Made by a program: the position numbers and the translations under genes
The notes under the pieces: generated by a model
The model's database searches: none
Told to the model about the DNA's origin: nothing
The model's input: only the letters and a program-made list of their open reading frames with translations
Source of the DNA: Serinicoccus marinus DSM 15273
Lineage (GTDB): Bacteria; Actinomycetota; Actinomycetes; Actinomycetales; Dermatophilaceae
Assembly: GCF_008386315.1 (NCBI RefSeq)
Contig: NZ_CP043808.1
Location: 2,356,001-2,420,000, forward strand
Direction of reading: 5' to 3'
Length of the DNA stretch: 64,000 nucleotides
Shown here: positions 36,409 through 46,940 of the stretch, one piece after another
Layout of the letters: each line of letters opens with the position of its first letter
How positions within the stretch are numbered: the stretch's first letter is position 1

Positions 36409-36785
36409 GTCGCGTCGAGGTCGAAGGGGGTCGGCAGGCTCGGGTCGTGGACCGGCAGCGCCGGCGTCATCCGCGCCGAGACCGGCTTCTCGTCGGGTCC
36501 GTCCCCCCGCGCGCCTCGGCCGCCCGACGAGGGCTCGGTGAGTGCCTCGCGCACGATGCGGCGCGGGTCGTACTGCCGGGGGTCGAGCTGGCGCCAGTCG
36601 ATGTCGTCGAAGCCCGGCCCGAGCTCGTCGCGCAGCTGCCCCTTGGCGCCCTCGGCCAGGTCCCGCAGGTAGCGCACGCCCTGCCCGAGCTTCGCGGCGT
36701 AGCCGGGCAGCCGGGTCGGTCCGAGGACGAGCAGCGCGGCCAGCACGAGGAGCAGGATCTCTCCCCCGGCGAGGTTCCCGATCAC
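36405..36785 (-). CDS. tatB: Sec-independent translocase subunit TatB
   Basis: 126 residues. An N-terminal hydrophobic helix (GGEILLLVLAALLVLGPTRLP) ends in the GP hinge and is followed by an amphipathic helix (AAKLGQGVRYLRDLAEGAKG) and a polar tail. The Glu at residue 9 and the long tail favour TatB over TatA. TatB works with TatC to recognise twin-arginine signal peptides. It lies 57 bp downstream of htrA, with a possible TAGGCT box in the gap, so it may be both co-transcribed and independently expressed. Confidence 0.88.
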   Translation of the reverse strand: MIGNLAGGEILLLVLAALLVLGPTRLPGYAAKLGQGVRYLRDLAEGAKGQLRDELGPGFDDIDWRQLDPRQYDPRRIVREALTEPSSGGRGARGDGPDEKPVSARMTPALPVHDPSLPTPFDLDAT

Positions 36786-36842
36786 GCCTCTCCTCCGGTC
36801 GCAGGGCCGCCGCAGCGGCGGGCGGCGGCCTGCACAGCCTAC

Positions 36843-37973
<1,131 letters not shown>

Positions 37974-37999
37974 GGCAGTCGATTGTGCCAGCGCACCCC

Positions 38000-38584
38000 T
38001 CAGCCCAGCGCGGCGGCCGGGCGCCCGAGGGCCGCGCCGCCCTGGCTGTGGCCGCGGCTGGGGCGGCGGTGGGCCAGCGACTGGCGCAGCAGTGCGCGCC
38101 CGCGGTGGATCCGCGACCGGACGGTGCCCATCTTGACCCCCAGCGTCTGCGCGACCTCCTCGTAGGAGTAGCCCTCGATGTCCGCGAGCACCACCGCGGC
38201 CCGGAACTGCGGCGGCAGGGCGTTCAGCGCCTCCTGGATGTCGCCGTCCAGGTGCGTCATGGCGTAGACCTGCTCCGGGTCGGTGCCCGAGGCGCACAGC
38301 GGCAGGCGGGCGGACAGCTCGTCGGTGAGCGCGTCGAACCGGATCCGCTGCCGACGGCGCACCTTGTCGAGGAAGAGGTTGGTCGTGATCCGGTGCAACC
38401 ACCCCTCGAAGGTGCCGGGGCGGAAGGAGTCCAACGAGCGGAAGACGCGCACGAAGACGTCCTGGGTGAGATCCTCCGCCTCGTGCGGGTCGCCGGTCAG
38501 CCGGTAGGCGAGCCGGTAGACGCGGGGCGAGTGCTCGCGGACGATCTCCTCCCAGCTCGGGGGGACCCAGTCTGACGCCGACAT
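38000..38584 (-). CDS. sigE: ECF RNA polymerase sigma factor, SigE group
   Basis: 194 residues. Region 2 is seen as [20 protein letters not shown] plus [20 protein letters not shown], and region 4 as [20 protein letters not shown] with [17 protein letters not shown]. This fits the SigE group that responds to envelope stress, and the neighbours htrA and tatB are as in mycobacteria. The anti-sigma gene (rseA or zf-HC2) normally between sigE and htrA is absent: the intergenic gap is 26 bp. CACCGT (38591-38596) six bases before the ATG may be the -10 box. It is divergent from the O-methyltransferase gene. Confidence 0.92.
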   Translation of the reverse strand: MSASDWVPPSWEEIVREHSPRVYRLAYRLTGDPHEAEDLTQDVFVRVFRSLDSFRPGTFEGWLHRITTNLFLDKVRRRQRIRFDALTDELSARLPLCASGTDPEQVYAMTHLDGDIQEALNALPPQFRAAVVLADIEGYSYEEVAQTLGVKMGTVRSRIHRGRALLRQSLAHRRPSRGHSQGGAALGRPAAALG

Positions 38585-38649
38585 GACCCCACGGTGGCAG
38601 GTCCGGCTGGGAGCCGGCTGGGCGGCGGGCTGGCGCTAGGCTGTCGGCC

Positions 38650-39282
38650 ATGGCAGCACCCAAGGCCTCCTCGATCGCCTACGCCGAGGACTTCATCGCA
38701 CCCCACCCGGTCATCGAGTCCGCGCAGCGACGCGGCGAGGAGCTCGGGGCCACCCCGCTCGGCAACGGCGCGGGGGCGACCTTGCGGCTGCTCGCGGCGG
38801 CCGTGCGCGCCGCGCACGTGGTGGAGGTGGGGACCGGCGCGGGAAGCTCCGGTCTGTGGCTGCTGCAGGGTATGCCCCGCGACGGCATCCTCACCACGAT
38901 CGACAGCGACCCGGAGCACCAGCGGGCGGCTCGCGAGGCCTACTCCGCCGCCGGTATCCCGCCGCAGCGGACCCGGGTGATCAGCGGGGACGCCGCCGCC
39001 GTGCTGGGCCGGCTGACCGACGGGGCCTACGACCTCGTGCTCGTCGACGCCGACAAGGACGGCTACCCGGTCTACGTCGAGGCGGCGCTGCGCCTGCTGC
39101 GCCCCGGGGGCCTGCTGGTGCTGGACAACATGCTCTGGCACGACAAGGTGGCCGACCCGGCGGCGCGGGACGAGATCACGACCGTCCTGCGGGACCTCGG
39201 CAAGTCGCTGCGCGAGGAGGAGGGGCTGGTCCCGGCGCTGCTGCCGGTGGGTGACGGGCTGTTCGTCGCGGTCAAGCGCTGA
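38650..39282 (+). CDS. class I SAM-dependent O-methyltransferase
   Basis: 210 residues of the catechol/caffeoyl-CoA O-methyltransferase type. The SAM-binding motif is VVEVGTGAGSSGLWLL, the acidic loop TTIDSDPEHQRAA, and the metal/substrate Asp lies in LVLVDADKDGY, followed by LLVLDNMLWHDKV. TAGGCT (38637-38642) seven bases before the ATG indicates a leaderless mRNA. Divergent placement opposite sigE is conserved in mycobacteria (Rv1220c). The substrate is unknown. Confidence 0.92.
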   Translation: MAAPKASSIAYAEDFIAPHPVIESAQRRGEELGATPLGNGAGATLRLLAAAVRAAHVVEVGTGAGSSGLWLLQGMPRDGILTTIDSDPEHQRAAREAYSAAGIPPQRTRVISGDAAAVLGRLTDGAYDLVLVDADKDGYPVYVEAALRLLRPGGLLVLDNMLWHDKVADPAARDEITTVLRDLGKSLREEEGLVPALLPVGDGLFVAVKR

Positions 39283-39283
39283 G

Positions 39284-39332
39284 CGCACGACGACGGCCCC
39301 CGGACGCGATGTCCGGGGGCCGTCGTCGTGCG
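39284..39332. terminator. strong bidirectional terminator
   Basis: A 21-bp perfect stem: the arm beginning CGCACGACGACGG pairs with the arm ending CCGTCGTCGTGCG, around the loop CGCGATG (39305-39311). It stands between the converging O-methyltransferase and DUF3117 genes and can serve both. It is the longest perfect hairpin I noticed in the window. Confidence 0.9.
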
Positions 39333-39341
39333 GGCGGTCGG

Positions 39342-39509
39342 TCAGCCCACGCAGTCCTGGATGGCCTGGCCGAGGGCCCCTGCCTCCTCGGCGTTCATCT
39401 CGACGACCAGGCGCCCGCCACCCTCCAGAGGCATCCGCAGGACGATGCCGCGGCCCTCCTTGGTGACTTCCAGCGGACCATCTCCGGTGCGAGGCTTCAT
39501 TGCTGCCAT
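39342..39509 (-). CDS. DUF3117 family small protein
   Basis: 55 residues: starts MAAMKPRTGDGPLEVTKEGR, with GRGIVLRMPLEGGGRLVVEM in the middle and a C-terminal helix AGALGQAIQDCVG. This is the conserved actinobacterial DUF3117 protein (mycobacterial Rv1211-like), of unknown function. A ribosome site (GAAGGGCAACC) precedes ATG 39509. It is a single gene ending at a strong hairpin. Codon use is normal for the region apart from several unusual third-position A/T in the first ten codons, which may aid initiation. Confidence 0.93.
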   Translation of the reverse strand: MAAMKPRTGDGPLEVTKEGRGIVLRMPLEGGGRLVVEMNAEEAGALGQAIQDCVG

Positions 39510-39667
39510 GGTTGCCCTTCCTCGTGCGCGGCCGCGTGCCGCTCGCCCGCCGCGGTGTCGACGGAGCCGTACCTGCCTGCGATTATCCCCCCTCCCGGCC
39601 CGCCCGCATAATCGGGATACCCGCCGGACGGGACCGCTGGCTGCCCGTCGTGCGGCACACTGTCAGC

Positions 39668-40456
39668 GTGCAAGCCCGCTCCGCCGTCGTCGACCTCTTC
39701 GGCGACCACCTGCGACGACGTGGCTGGTGGGCGCCCGTCTCGGCCATCCTCACGCTCACCGGGACGGTCGAGGTGGCGGCCCCCGCCACGCGCACCGCGA
39801 TCTCCCGGCTGGCGGCGCAGGGCTGGCTCGAGCCGCGCACCGAGACCGGATCCCGGGGGTATGTCGCGAGCGCCCGCGCGCAGGACCGCTGGCACCGCGC
39901 GCACGAGCGCATCTACGCCAGCTCGGCCCCGCCGTGGGACGGCCGCTGGCACGTCGTGCACGTGGACAGCGGGGGAGACCGGAGGCGTCGTGAGCAGGTG
40001 GCGGCGACCCTGGCCTACCTCGGCTACGGCCGGCTGGGCGGGGGCGGCTGGGTCAGCCCGCGGCCGAGCCCCGAGCTCGCGGCCTCGCTCGCCCCGCTCG
40101 AGATCGGCTGGGTCGCCGTGCACGGCGCGCTGGACCCGGTGCAGGACGGCTCCCTGCTCGCCGCGCGCGTCTGGGACCTCGAGGGGATCGCCGCGCAGCA
40201 CCGCCGCTTCGAGGCGGGCCTGCCCGCCGTGGCGGAGGTCGCGGGCGCCGGACCGGAGCAGTCCTACCGCGACCGCACGCTCCTGGTGCACGAGTGGCGG
40301 CGGTTCCTCTTCCGCGACCCGGAGCTGCCGCGGCAGGTCCTGCCGGCGGACTGGCCCGGGCACCGGTCGCGGGAGCGATTCCTGGAGCTGGCCCGGGCGC
40401 TGGCCCCGGCGGCCGACCGTCACGTGGACGAGGTGCTGGGTCCTCCCACCGGTTAG
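39668..40456 (+). CDS. PaaX family transcriptional regulator
   Basis: 262 residues. The N-terminal winged helix reads SAVVDLFGDHLRRRGWWAP then TRTAISRLAAQGWLEPR, followed by the PaaX middle domain (WDGRWHVVHVDS) and the C-terminal PaaX_C part (RDRTLLVHEWRRFLFRDPELP). PaaX represses phenylacetate catabolic genes by sensing phenylacetyl-CoA. Here the only partner is an enoyl-CoA hydratase gene 9 bp downstream, and no paa cluster is present. The GTG start is chosen for agreement with family N-termini. Confidence 0.9.
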   Translation: MQARSAVVDLFGDHLRRRGWWAPVSAILTLTGTVEVAAPATRTAISRLAAQGWLEPRTETGSRGYVASARAQDRWHRAHERIYASSAPPWDGRWHVVHVDSGGDRRRREQVAATLAYLGYGRLGGGGWVSPRPSPELAASLAPLEIGWVAVHGALDPVQDGSLLAARVWDLEGIAAQHRRFEAGLPAVAEVAGAGPEQSYRDRTLLVHEWRRFLFRDPELPRQVLPADWPGHRSRERFLELARALAPAADRHVDEVLGPPTG

Positions 40457-40465
40457 GTTGGCCCG

Positions 40466-41269
40466 ATGAGCACCGAGACCTTCCCCGTCCGCGTCGAGCA
40501 CGACCCCGCGACGGGCGTCGCCACCCTCACCCTGGGCCGCCCGGAGGCGATGAACTCGCTCGACGTCGCCACCAAGGAGGTGCTCCTCGCGGCGCTGCAG
40601 CAGGTGGCGGCCGACCCCGAGGTGCGGTGCGTGGTGCTGACGGGGTCCGGTCGGGCCTTCTGCGTCGGCCAGGACCTCAAGGAGCACGTCGGACTGCTGG
40701 GCCAGGACGCCGAGGCGCTGTGGCGCACGGTCTCCGAGCACTACAACCCGGTCGTCGAGCTGCTCGCGACGATGGACAAGCCGGTGGTGGCGGCGGTCAA
40801 CGGCGTCGCCGCCGGGGCGGGGGCAGCCTTCGCCTTCGCCTGCGACCTGCGCTACGTCGCCGCGTCGGCGGGCTTCAACCTCGCCTTCACCGGGATCGCC
40901 CTGTCCTGCGACTCCGGGACGTCCTGGTCGCTCCCCCGCCTCGTCGGCACCGCCCGGGCCAAGGAGCTGCTCCTCTTCCCGCGCACCGTGCCCGCGCAGG
41001 AGGCGCTGGAGCTCGGGCTGGCCACGGAGGTGGTCCCCGACGCCGAGCTCGGTGACCGGGTCGCCCAGGTGGCCCAGGAGCTGGCCGCGGGCCCGACGCT
41101 CGCCTACGGCGCGGTGCGCCGGGCGGTCGCCTTCTCCGCCGGCCACGGCCTGGCCGAGTCGCTGGCGGTCGAGGACCAGCTCATGACCCGGACCGGCACC
41201 AGCGAGGACCACCGCACCGCTGTCGACGCCTTCCTCGCCAAGGAGAAGCCCGTCTACCGCGGCCGGTGA
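40466..41269 (+). CDS. enoyl-CoA hydratase/isomerase family protein
   Basis: 267 residues of crotonase fold. The oxyanion-hole segments are visible: VVLTGSGRAFCVGQDLKEH and AAVNGVAAGAGAAFAFACDL, then the PRLVGTARAKELLL turn and a C-terminal trimerisation helix. The 'CVGQDLKEH' version with D/E is close to PaaG/PaaB-like proteins. It probably acts in fatty acid or aromatic acid degradation. TAGGTT (40454-40459) six bases before the ATG suggests a leaderless message separate from the PaaX-like gene, so the latter may regulate it. Confidence 0.9.
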   Translation: MSTETFPVRVEHDPATGVATLTLGRPEAMNSLDVATKEVLLAALQQVAADPEVRCVVLTGSGRAFCVGQDLKEHVGLLGQDAEALWRTVSEHYNPVVELLATMDKPVVAAVNGVAAGAGAAFAFACDLRYVAASAGFNLAFTGIALSCDSGTSWSLPRLVGTARAKELLLFPRTVPAQEALELGLATEVVPDAELGDRVAQVAQELAAGPTLAYGAVRRAVAFSAGHGLAESLAVEDQLMTRTGTSEDHRTAVDAFLAKEKPVYRGR

Positions 41270-41288
41270 TCGTCCCGGCCTCCGGGGG

Positions 41289-42526
41289 TCACGGCGGGTA
41301 GTCGCTGGGCGGCTCGAAGCGGAAGAGGTACCAGCCCCACCACACCTGCGCCGCGACCATCAGCACGACCAGCGCGGCGGTCCGCGCCGGGAGCAGCCAG
41401 CGCGGGCGCCGCGGCCCTTGGCCCGGTGCCCACCCGGCACCCGCGAGCACCACGAAGAGCGGGAAGAGCAGCATGAGGTAGCGGTAGAGGCTCGTCCACG
41501 GGTCCAGGGCCGCGAAGAGGTAGAGCGCGTAGCCCAGGCACCAGGTGCGCAGCGCCAGCCCCAGACCGGCCGCCCACGGCCCCACGACCGCGAGCATCAG
41601 CAGCCCGATCCCGGCCGCCAGCACCAGCAGCCCGACGAGGTCACCCCACAACCACTGGGCGCGCTCGATGCTGGGAAGGAAGGGCAGCACCGCCTCACCG
41701 CCACGCCAGGCGGACATCGTCGCGGTGTAGGCGTCCGCCCGGCCCGTGCCCCACCAGGCGACCGCCGGCCACACGAGCCCGGCGAGGCCGCACCCGAGCA
41801 GCGCCGCGGCCATCCCGGCATACTCCCCCGCCGCGACCGGGCGGGTGCCCCGCTCGCGCCACCGCGCCACGACCACGACCAGGGCCACCAGACCCAGCGG
41901 GAGCGCCACCGGGCGCGCCAGCCCGGTGAGCAGCGCGACGACGCCGGCCGCCCACCACCGCTCGCGCACCAGCAGCCAGAGCGCGCCGGCCAGGACGAGC
42001 AGCGCCAACGACTCGGTGTAGGCGACTGGAAGGTCGGGGAGCTCGGGTAGGCGCCGAGCAGGGCCACCCCCGCCAGCGCACCGACGGTGCCGACCCGCTC
42101 GCGGAGCAGACCGGCGACGACCAGCGCCGCGGCATACCCCAGGACGGTGGCGACCACGGGACCGGCGACGGCGAACGGCCACCCCGTGAGACCCATGAGC
42201 CCCCGGGCGAGCAGCGGGAAGACCGGGTAGAACGCCCACGGGTTCTGCTGGACCAGTCCGTCCGCGCCGACCGGGAGCTCGACGGGGTAGCCCTCCGTCG
42301 CGATCCGCTCGTACCACTGCCCGTCCCACAGCGTGGCGAACTGGAAGTACAGCCCCACCCCGGCGTCGTCGTAGACCGAGGGGTCCTGGTGGTGGTGAGC
42401 CAGCCGCCACAGGATCAGCCCGCTCACCGCACGGAGCGCGGACCACAGCAGCAGGACGGTCCCGACGAAGCGCAGGTCGAGCGCGCGGCGACCGGTGCGG
42501 CGCCGCTCGCGGGACGCCGCCGTCAT
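41289..42526 (-). CDS. PIG-V-like membrane mannosyltransferase, one frameshift
   Basis: 412 residues after repair, with about ten hydrophobic segments. The early lumenal loop FATLWDGQWYERIATEGYP followed by QNPWAFYPVFPLLARG is the signature of PIG-V-type (GPI mannosyltransferase II-like) enzymes. In bacteria these probably use polyprenyl-phosphate mannose to glycosylate envelope molecules. One C is missing at 42045-42047 (plus strand GGG); adding it reads LLGAYPELPDLPVAYTESLALL, giving 413 codons. The ATG 42526 overlaps the tag stop in an ATGA quartet. Confidence 0.85.
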
Positions 42527-43158
42527 GACGTGCGGCGCATCTCCGTCAGCCGCGACCCGGACCGGGAGGAGCCGGCCCGGAAGCAGCCGACCAGATGGTC
42601 GTCGACCAGCCCGCAGGCCTGCATGGCGGCGTAGAGGGTGGTCGGACCGACCTGCTCGAAGCCCGCCTTGCGCAGCCGCTTGGCGAGCAGCTCGGACTCG
42701 GAGGTCTGCGTCGGCACGTCGGCGAAGCTGCGGGGGCGGGGTGTGGGCTCGGGCGCATGGGTCCAGAGCAGCTCCTCGAGGCCGCCGTGCTCACGTAGCT
42801 CGATCGTGGCCCGGGCGTTGGCGATGGTCGCCTCGATCTTGCGGCGGTTGCGCACGATCCCCTCGTGCTGCAGCAGCCGCTGCACGTCGGCCTCGGTGAA
42901 GCGGGCCACGACGTCCGCGTCGAAGTCCGCGAAGGCCTCACGGAAGCCGGGGCGCTTGCGCAGGATCACCACCCACGAGAGTCCGCTCTGGAAACCCTCG
43001 AGGCACAGGCGTTCGAGCAGGGCGCTCTCGCCGTGGACCGGCTTGCCCCACTCACGGTCGTGGTAGTCCCGGTAGTCGGCGTGGTTGATGCCGGGCCACC
43101 CGCACCGGGCGACGCCGTCCTGCCCCACGAAGAGATCACTGTCATCGGTGCGCTGCAT
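42523..43158 (-). CDS. tag: DNA-3-methyladenine glycosylase I
   Basis: 211 residues. CGWPGINHADYRDYHDREWG at the N-terminus carries the Cys zinc ligand and the substrate pocket Glu/Trp, and FQSGLSWVVILRKRPGFREA is the helix-hairpin region. The protein excises 3-methyladenine from DNA. The C-terminus extends about 15 residues beyond the last zinc-ligand area (VGCFRAG) as a basic tail. It overlaps the DivIVA-like gene by 17 bp upstream and the mannosyltransferase by 4 bp downstream. This neighbourhood recalls mycobacterial Rv1209-tagA. Confidence 0.95.
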   Translation of the reverse strand: MQRTDDSDLFVGQDGVARCGWPGINHADYRDYHDREWGKPVHGESALLERLCLEGFQSGLSWVVILRKRPGFREAFADFDADVVARFTEADVQRLLQHEGIVRNRRKIEATIANARATIELREHGGLEELLWTHAPEPTPRPRSFADVPTQTSESELLAKRLRKAGFEQVGPTTLYAAMQACGLVDDHLVGCFRAGSSRSGSRLTEMRRTS

Positions 43159-43483
43159 CGCTCCCCCTGTCGTCGTCGATGGTTGGTGGCCCCTCCTCGC
43201 CGCGCAGCCGCGCGATCTCCGCGTCCCGCTCGGTCAGCTCGAGAGCCAGCCGCTCCAGCGTCCCGTCGACCTGCTCCATGCGGTAGCCGCGCAGGGCCTG
43301 GTCGAAGCGCAGCGACCGGACCTCGCCCGGCCCCACCGGACCGGCCGGGAGCCCCTGTGCCGACTGCGTGCCCACCGCCTCCGGCGTCCCGGGCAGGTCA
43401 CGACGGGCGACCGCCCACGCCAGCACCGCGCCGAGGGCGACCACCCCAGCGACGACCCCGACGATGATCACGGCACCGATCAT
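43142..43483 (-). CDS. DivIVA-domain membrane protein
   Basis: 113 residues. One N-terminal membrane segment (AVIIVGVVAGVVALGAVLAWAVA), a Gly/Pro linker, then a DivIVA-type motif VRSLRFDQALRGYRMEQVDG with a coiled-coil extension (LERLALELTERDAEIARL). Small proteins of this kind sit beside tag in many actinobacteria and may localise to curved or septal membrane. There is no clear upstream promoter box. Translation reads into the tag gene by a 17-bp overlap. Confidence 0.88.
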   Translation of the reverse strand: MIGAVIIVGVVAGVVALGAVLAWAVARRDLPGTPEAVGTQSAQGLPAGPVGPGEVRSLRFDQALRGYRMEQVDGTLERLALELTERDAEIARLRGEEGPPTIDDDRGSDAAHR

Positions 43484-43525
43484 GGCACGTCGGTGGGCCG
43501 GTGGAAGAACCCGCCCCGGGCCTGC

Positions 43526-44284
43526 TCAGACGTCCCGCTCCCCGGGCGCCTCGCGGCCCTGCCGATGGCGGGTGACCCACCGCACGACCTCCTCCACGTC
43601 GTCGGTCACGCGCATCAGGTCGAGGTCGCCCGGCGAGATCATGCCCTCAGCCAGCAGGGTCTGCTCGAGCCAGTCCAGCAGGGGCGCCCAGTAGGACCGG
43701 CCGACGAGCACGATCGGGAAGTTGGTCACCTTGCCGGTCTGGATGAGGGTGACCGCCTCGAAGAGCTCGTCCAACGTGCCCACCCCACCGGGCAGCACGA
43801 CGAAGCCCTCGGAGTACTTCACGAACATCGTCTTGCGCACGAAGAAGTAGCGGAAGTCGATCCCGAGGTCGACGTACTCGTTGAGCCCGGTCTCGAAGGG
43901 CAGCTCGATGCCGAGCCCCACCGAGGTGCCGCCGGCTCCCGACGCACCCTTGTTGGCCGCCTCCATCGCGCCGGGACCGCCCCCGGTGATGACGGCATAC
44001 CCGGCCTGGGCCAACGCCTGCCCCACCTGGACCCCGAGCGCGTAGTAGGGGTGGTCGGCCGGGGTCCGGGCCGAGCCGAAGACCGCGACCGCCGGGCCGA
44101 TCTCGGCCAGCGCCCCGAAACCCTCCACGAACTCGGCCTGGATCCGCATGACGCGCCACGGGTCGGAGTGGACCCAGTCGGTGGGCCCGGCGTCGTCGAG
44201 CAGCCGCTGGTCGGTGGTGGTACGCGGCACCTGCGTCCCCCGCAGCGTCACCGGCCCCTGGTGGTAGTCGCTGCGTGGTGTCAC
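43526..44284 (-). CDS. LOG family protein (TIGR00730)
   Basis: 252 residues with the two LOG motifs: ITGGGPGAMEAANKGASG and VVLPGGVGTLDELFEAVT. Relatives are cytokinin-activating phosphoribohydrolases that split nucleoside 5'-monophosphates to base and ribose phosphate, and mycobacterial Rv1205 is one. The extra N-terminal segment of about 50 residues is typical of the group that begins 'QRLLDD...DWVHSDPWRVMRIQAEF'. GTG 44284 is supported by TAGGGT (44292-44297) seven bases upstream. It is divergent from the gene at 44342. Confidence 0.92.
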   Translation of the reverse strand: MTPRSDYHQGPVTLRGTQVPRTTTDQRLLDDAGPTDWVHSDPWRVMRIQAEFVEGFGALAEIGPAVAVFGSARTPADHPYYALGVQVGQALAQAGYAVITGGGPGAMEAANKGASGAGGTSVGLGIELPFETGLNEYVDLGIDFRYFFVRKTMFVKYSEGFVVLPGGVGTLDELFEAVTLIQTGKVTNFPIVLVGRSYWAPLLDWLEQTLLAEGMISPGDLDLMRVTDDVEEVVRWVTRHRQGREAPGERDV

Positions 44285-44341
44285 GGCACCGACCCTACGC
44301 CAGCCGCAGGGCCGTGGCGGATGCTCCCTAGACTGGTGCCG

Positions 44342-45172
44342 ATGACCCGCTCCCGCGCCTCCCGTCTGATGGTGCCCGTCCTCGTCGTCGGCCTCACCGC
44401 AACCGGGGCGGTGCTCGGCACGCGGTGGGCCGCCGCCGAGCTCTCCCCCTCCCGCTGCGTCTTCACCGCCGCCGGAGAGGAGGTCCGGCTCACGCCGGAG
44501 CAGGCCGCCAACGCCGGCACGATCGCCGCGGTGTCGGTGCAGCGGGGGCTGCCGCCACGGGCCGCGACCATCGCGCTGGCGACCGCGATCCAGGAGAGCA
44601 AGCTGCGCAACCTGCGCTACGGCGACGCCGACAGCCAGGGCCTGTTCCAGCAGCGCCCCAGCCAGGGGTGGGGCTCGGTGGAGCAGATCACCGACCCGGT
44701 CTACGCCAGCAACGCCTTCTACGACGCGCTGGTCCAGGTGGAGGGCTGGGACCAGGGGGTGGTCACCGAGGTGGCGCAGGAGGTGCAGCGCAGCGCCTTC
44801 CCCGAGGCGTATGCCGACCACGAGCAGGAGGGCCGGGTGCTCGCCTCGATCCTCACCGGGCAGGAGGGCACGGGCACCGACCTCACCTGCCGCGTCGCCG
44901 ACGGGACCCAGGCCGGGTCGGCGCAGGCGATCGCCGACAAGGCGCTCGCCCAGCTCGGGATGCCGGCCCAGGTGGACGGCCAGACGGTGGTTCTGGACCC
45001 TGGGGACGCGCGGCGGGCCTGGGCCGCGGCCACGTGGGCCGTGACGCACGCCCAGGCGGAGGACGTCAGCTCGGTGCGGGTCCAGGGCCGCGCCTGGGAC
45101 CGTCGCTCCGGCGAGTGGTCGGACGTCGACGGCGAGGGGTCACCCACCGCCGTCGTCGTCGAGGTCGGCTGA
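44342..45172 (+). CDS. membrane-anchored transglycosylase-like protein of unknown role
   Basis: 276 residues. An N-terminal anchor or signal (LMVPVLVVGLTATGAVLG) leads to an exported domain with IALATAIQESKLRNLRYGD and SQGLFQQRPSQGWG. This ES...GLFQ pattern resembles lytic transglycosylase or goose lysozyme active-site surroundings, with Glu as candidate catalyst. Similar actinobacterial proteins have been labelled 'heavy metal transporter', for which I see no support. TAGACT (44329-44334) seven bases before the ATG implies a leaderless mRNA. Converges on citrate synthase with a 9-bp gap. Confidence 0.72.
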   Translation: MTRSRASRLMVPVLVVGLTATGAVLGTRWAAAELSPSRCVFTAAGEEVRLTPEQAANAGTIAAVSVQRGLPPRAATIALATAIQESKLRNLRYGDADSQGLFQQRPSQGWGSVEQITDPVYASNAFYDALVQVEGWDQGVVTEVAQEVQRSAFPEAYADHEQEGRVLASILTGQEGTGTDLTCRVADGTQAGSAQAIADKALAQLGMPAQVDGQTVVLDPGDARRAWAAATWAVTHAQAEDVSSVRVQGRAWDRRSGEWSDVDGEGSPTAVVVEVG

Positions 45173-45181
45173 GCCCTCCGG

Positions 45182-46486
<1,305 letters not shown>

Positions 46487-46540
46487 CAGGTCCTCCTGGA
46501 GGTGGTGGGCCGTGCGAGGGTGTGCGGGTCGAGGGTCAGG

Positions 46541-46867
46541 TCACTCGTCGTGGCTCTGCGGCGGCAGCTGTGCCACGACCGGGTGGTCCTTGGCGATGAC
46601 GCCCATCTTGGCCGCTCCGCCGGGGCTGCCCAGGTCGTCGAAGAACTCGACGTTGGCCTTGTAGTAGTCGGCCCACTCCTCGGGGACGTCGTCCTCGTAG
46701 TAGATCGCCTCCACCGGGCAGACCGGCTCGCAGGCACCGCAGTCGACGCACTCGTCGGGGTGGATGTAGAGCGAGCGCTCACCCTCGTAGATGCAGTCGA
46801 CCGGGCACTCCTCGATGCAGGCCTTGTCCTTCAGGTCCACGCAGGGCTGGGCGATCACGTACGTCAT
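46541..46867 (-). CDS. fdxA: seven-iron ferredoxin
   Basis: 108 residues. The first cluster site is [19 protein letters not shown], with spacing suited to a [3Fe-4S] centre. The second is [16 protein letters not shown] for a [4Fe-4S] centre. A C-terminal extension ([20 protein letters not shown]) is standard for mycobacterial FdxA/FdxC proteins. It transfers electrons at low potential, partners unknown here. ATG 46867 is favoured since TAGTCT (46874-46879) ends six bases upstream; GTG 46873 would precede the likely transcript start. Confidence 0.95.
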   Translation of the reverse strand: MTYVIAQPCVDLKDKACIEECPVDCIYEGERSLYIHPDECVDCGACEPVCPVEAIYYEDDVPEEWADYYKANVEFFDDLGSPGGAAKMGVIAKDHPVVAQLPPQSHDE

Positions 46868-46940
46868 GGGCACAGACTACGGCGTCGCCGGAGCCCGTGA
46901 CGCCACGGGGTGGAGCGGTCCGACCGCGTCGCCCGACCGC

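Noticed and set aside
37974..38663. Fusion of htrA with an upstream frame to 606 residues
   Set aside because: The extension lies in an alternate frame of sigE, whereas ATG 37973 begins a normal membrane anchor and has a -10 box just upstream.
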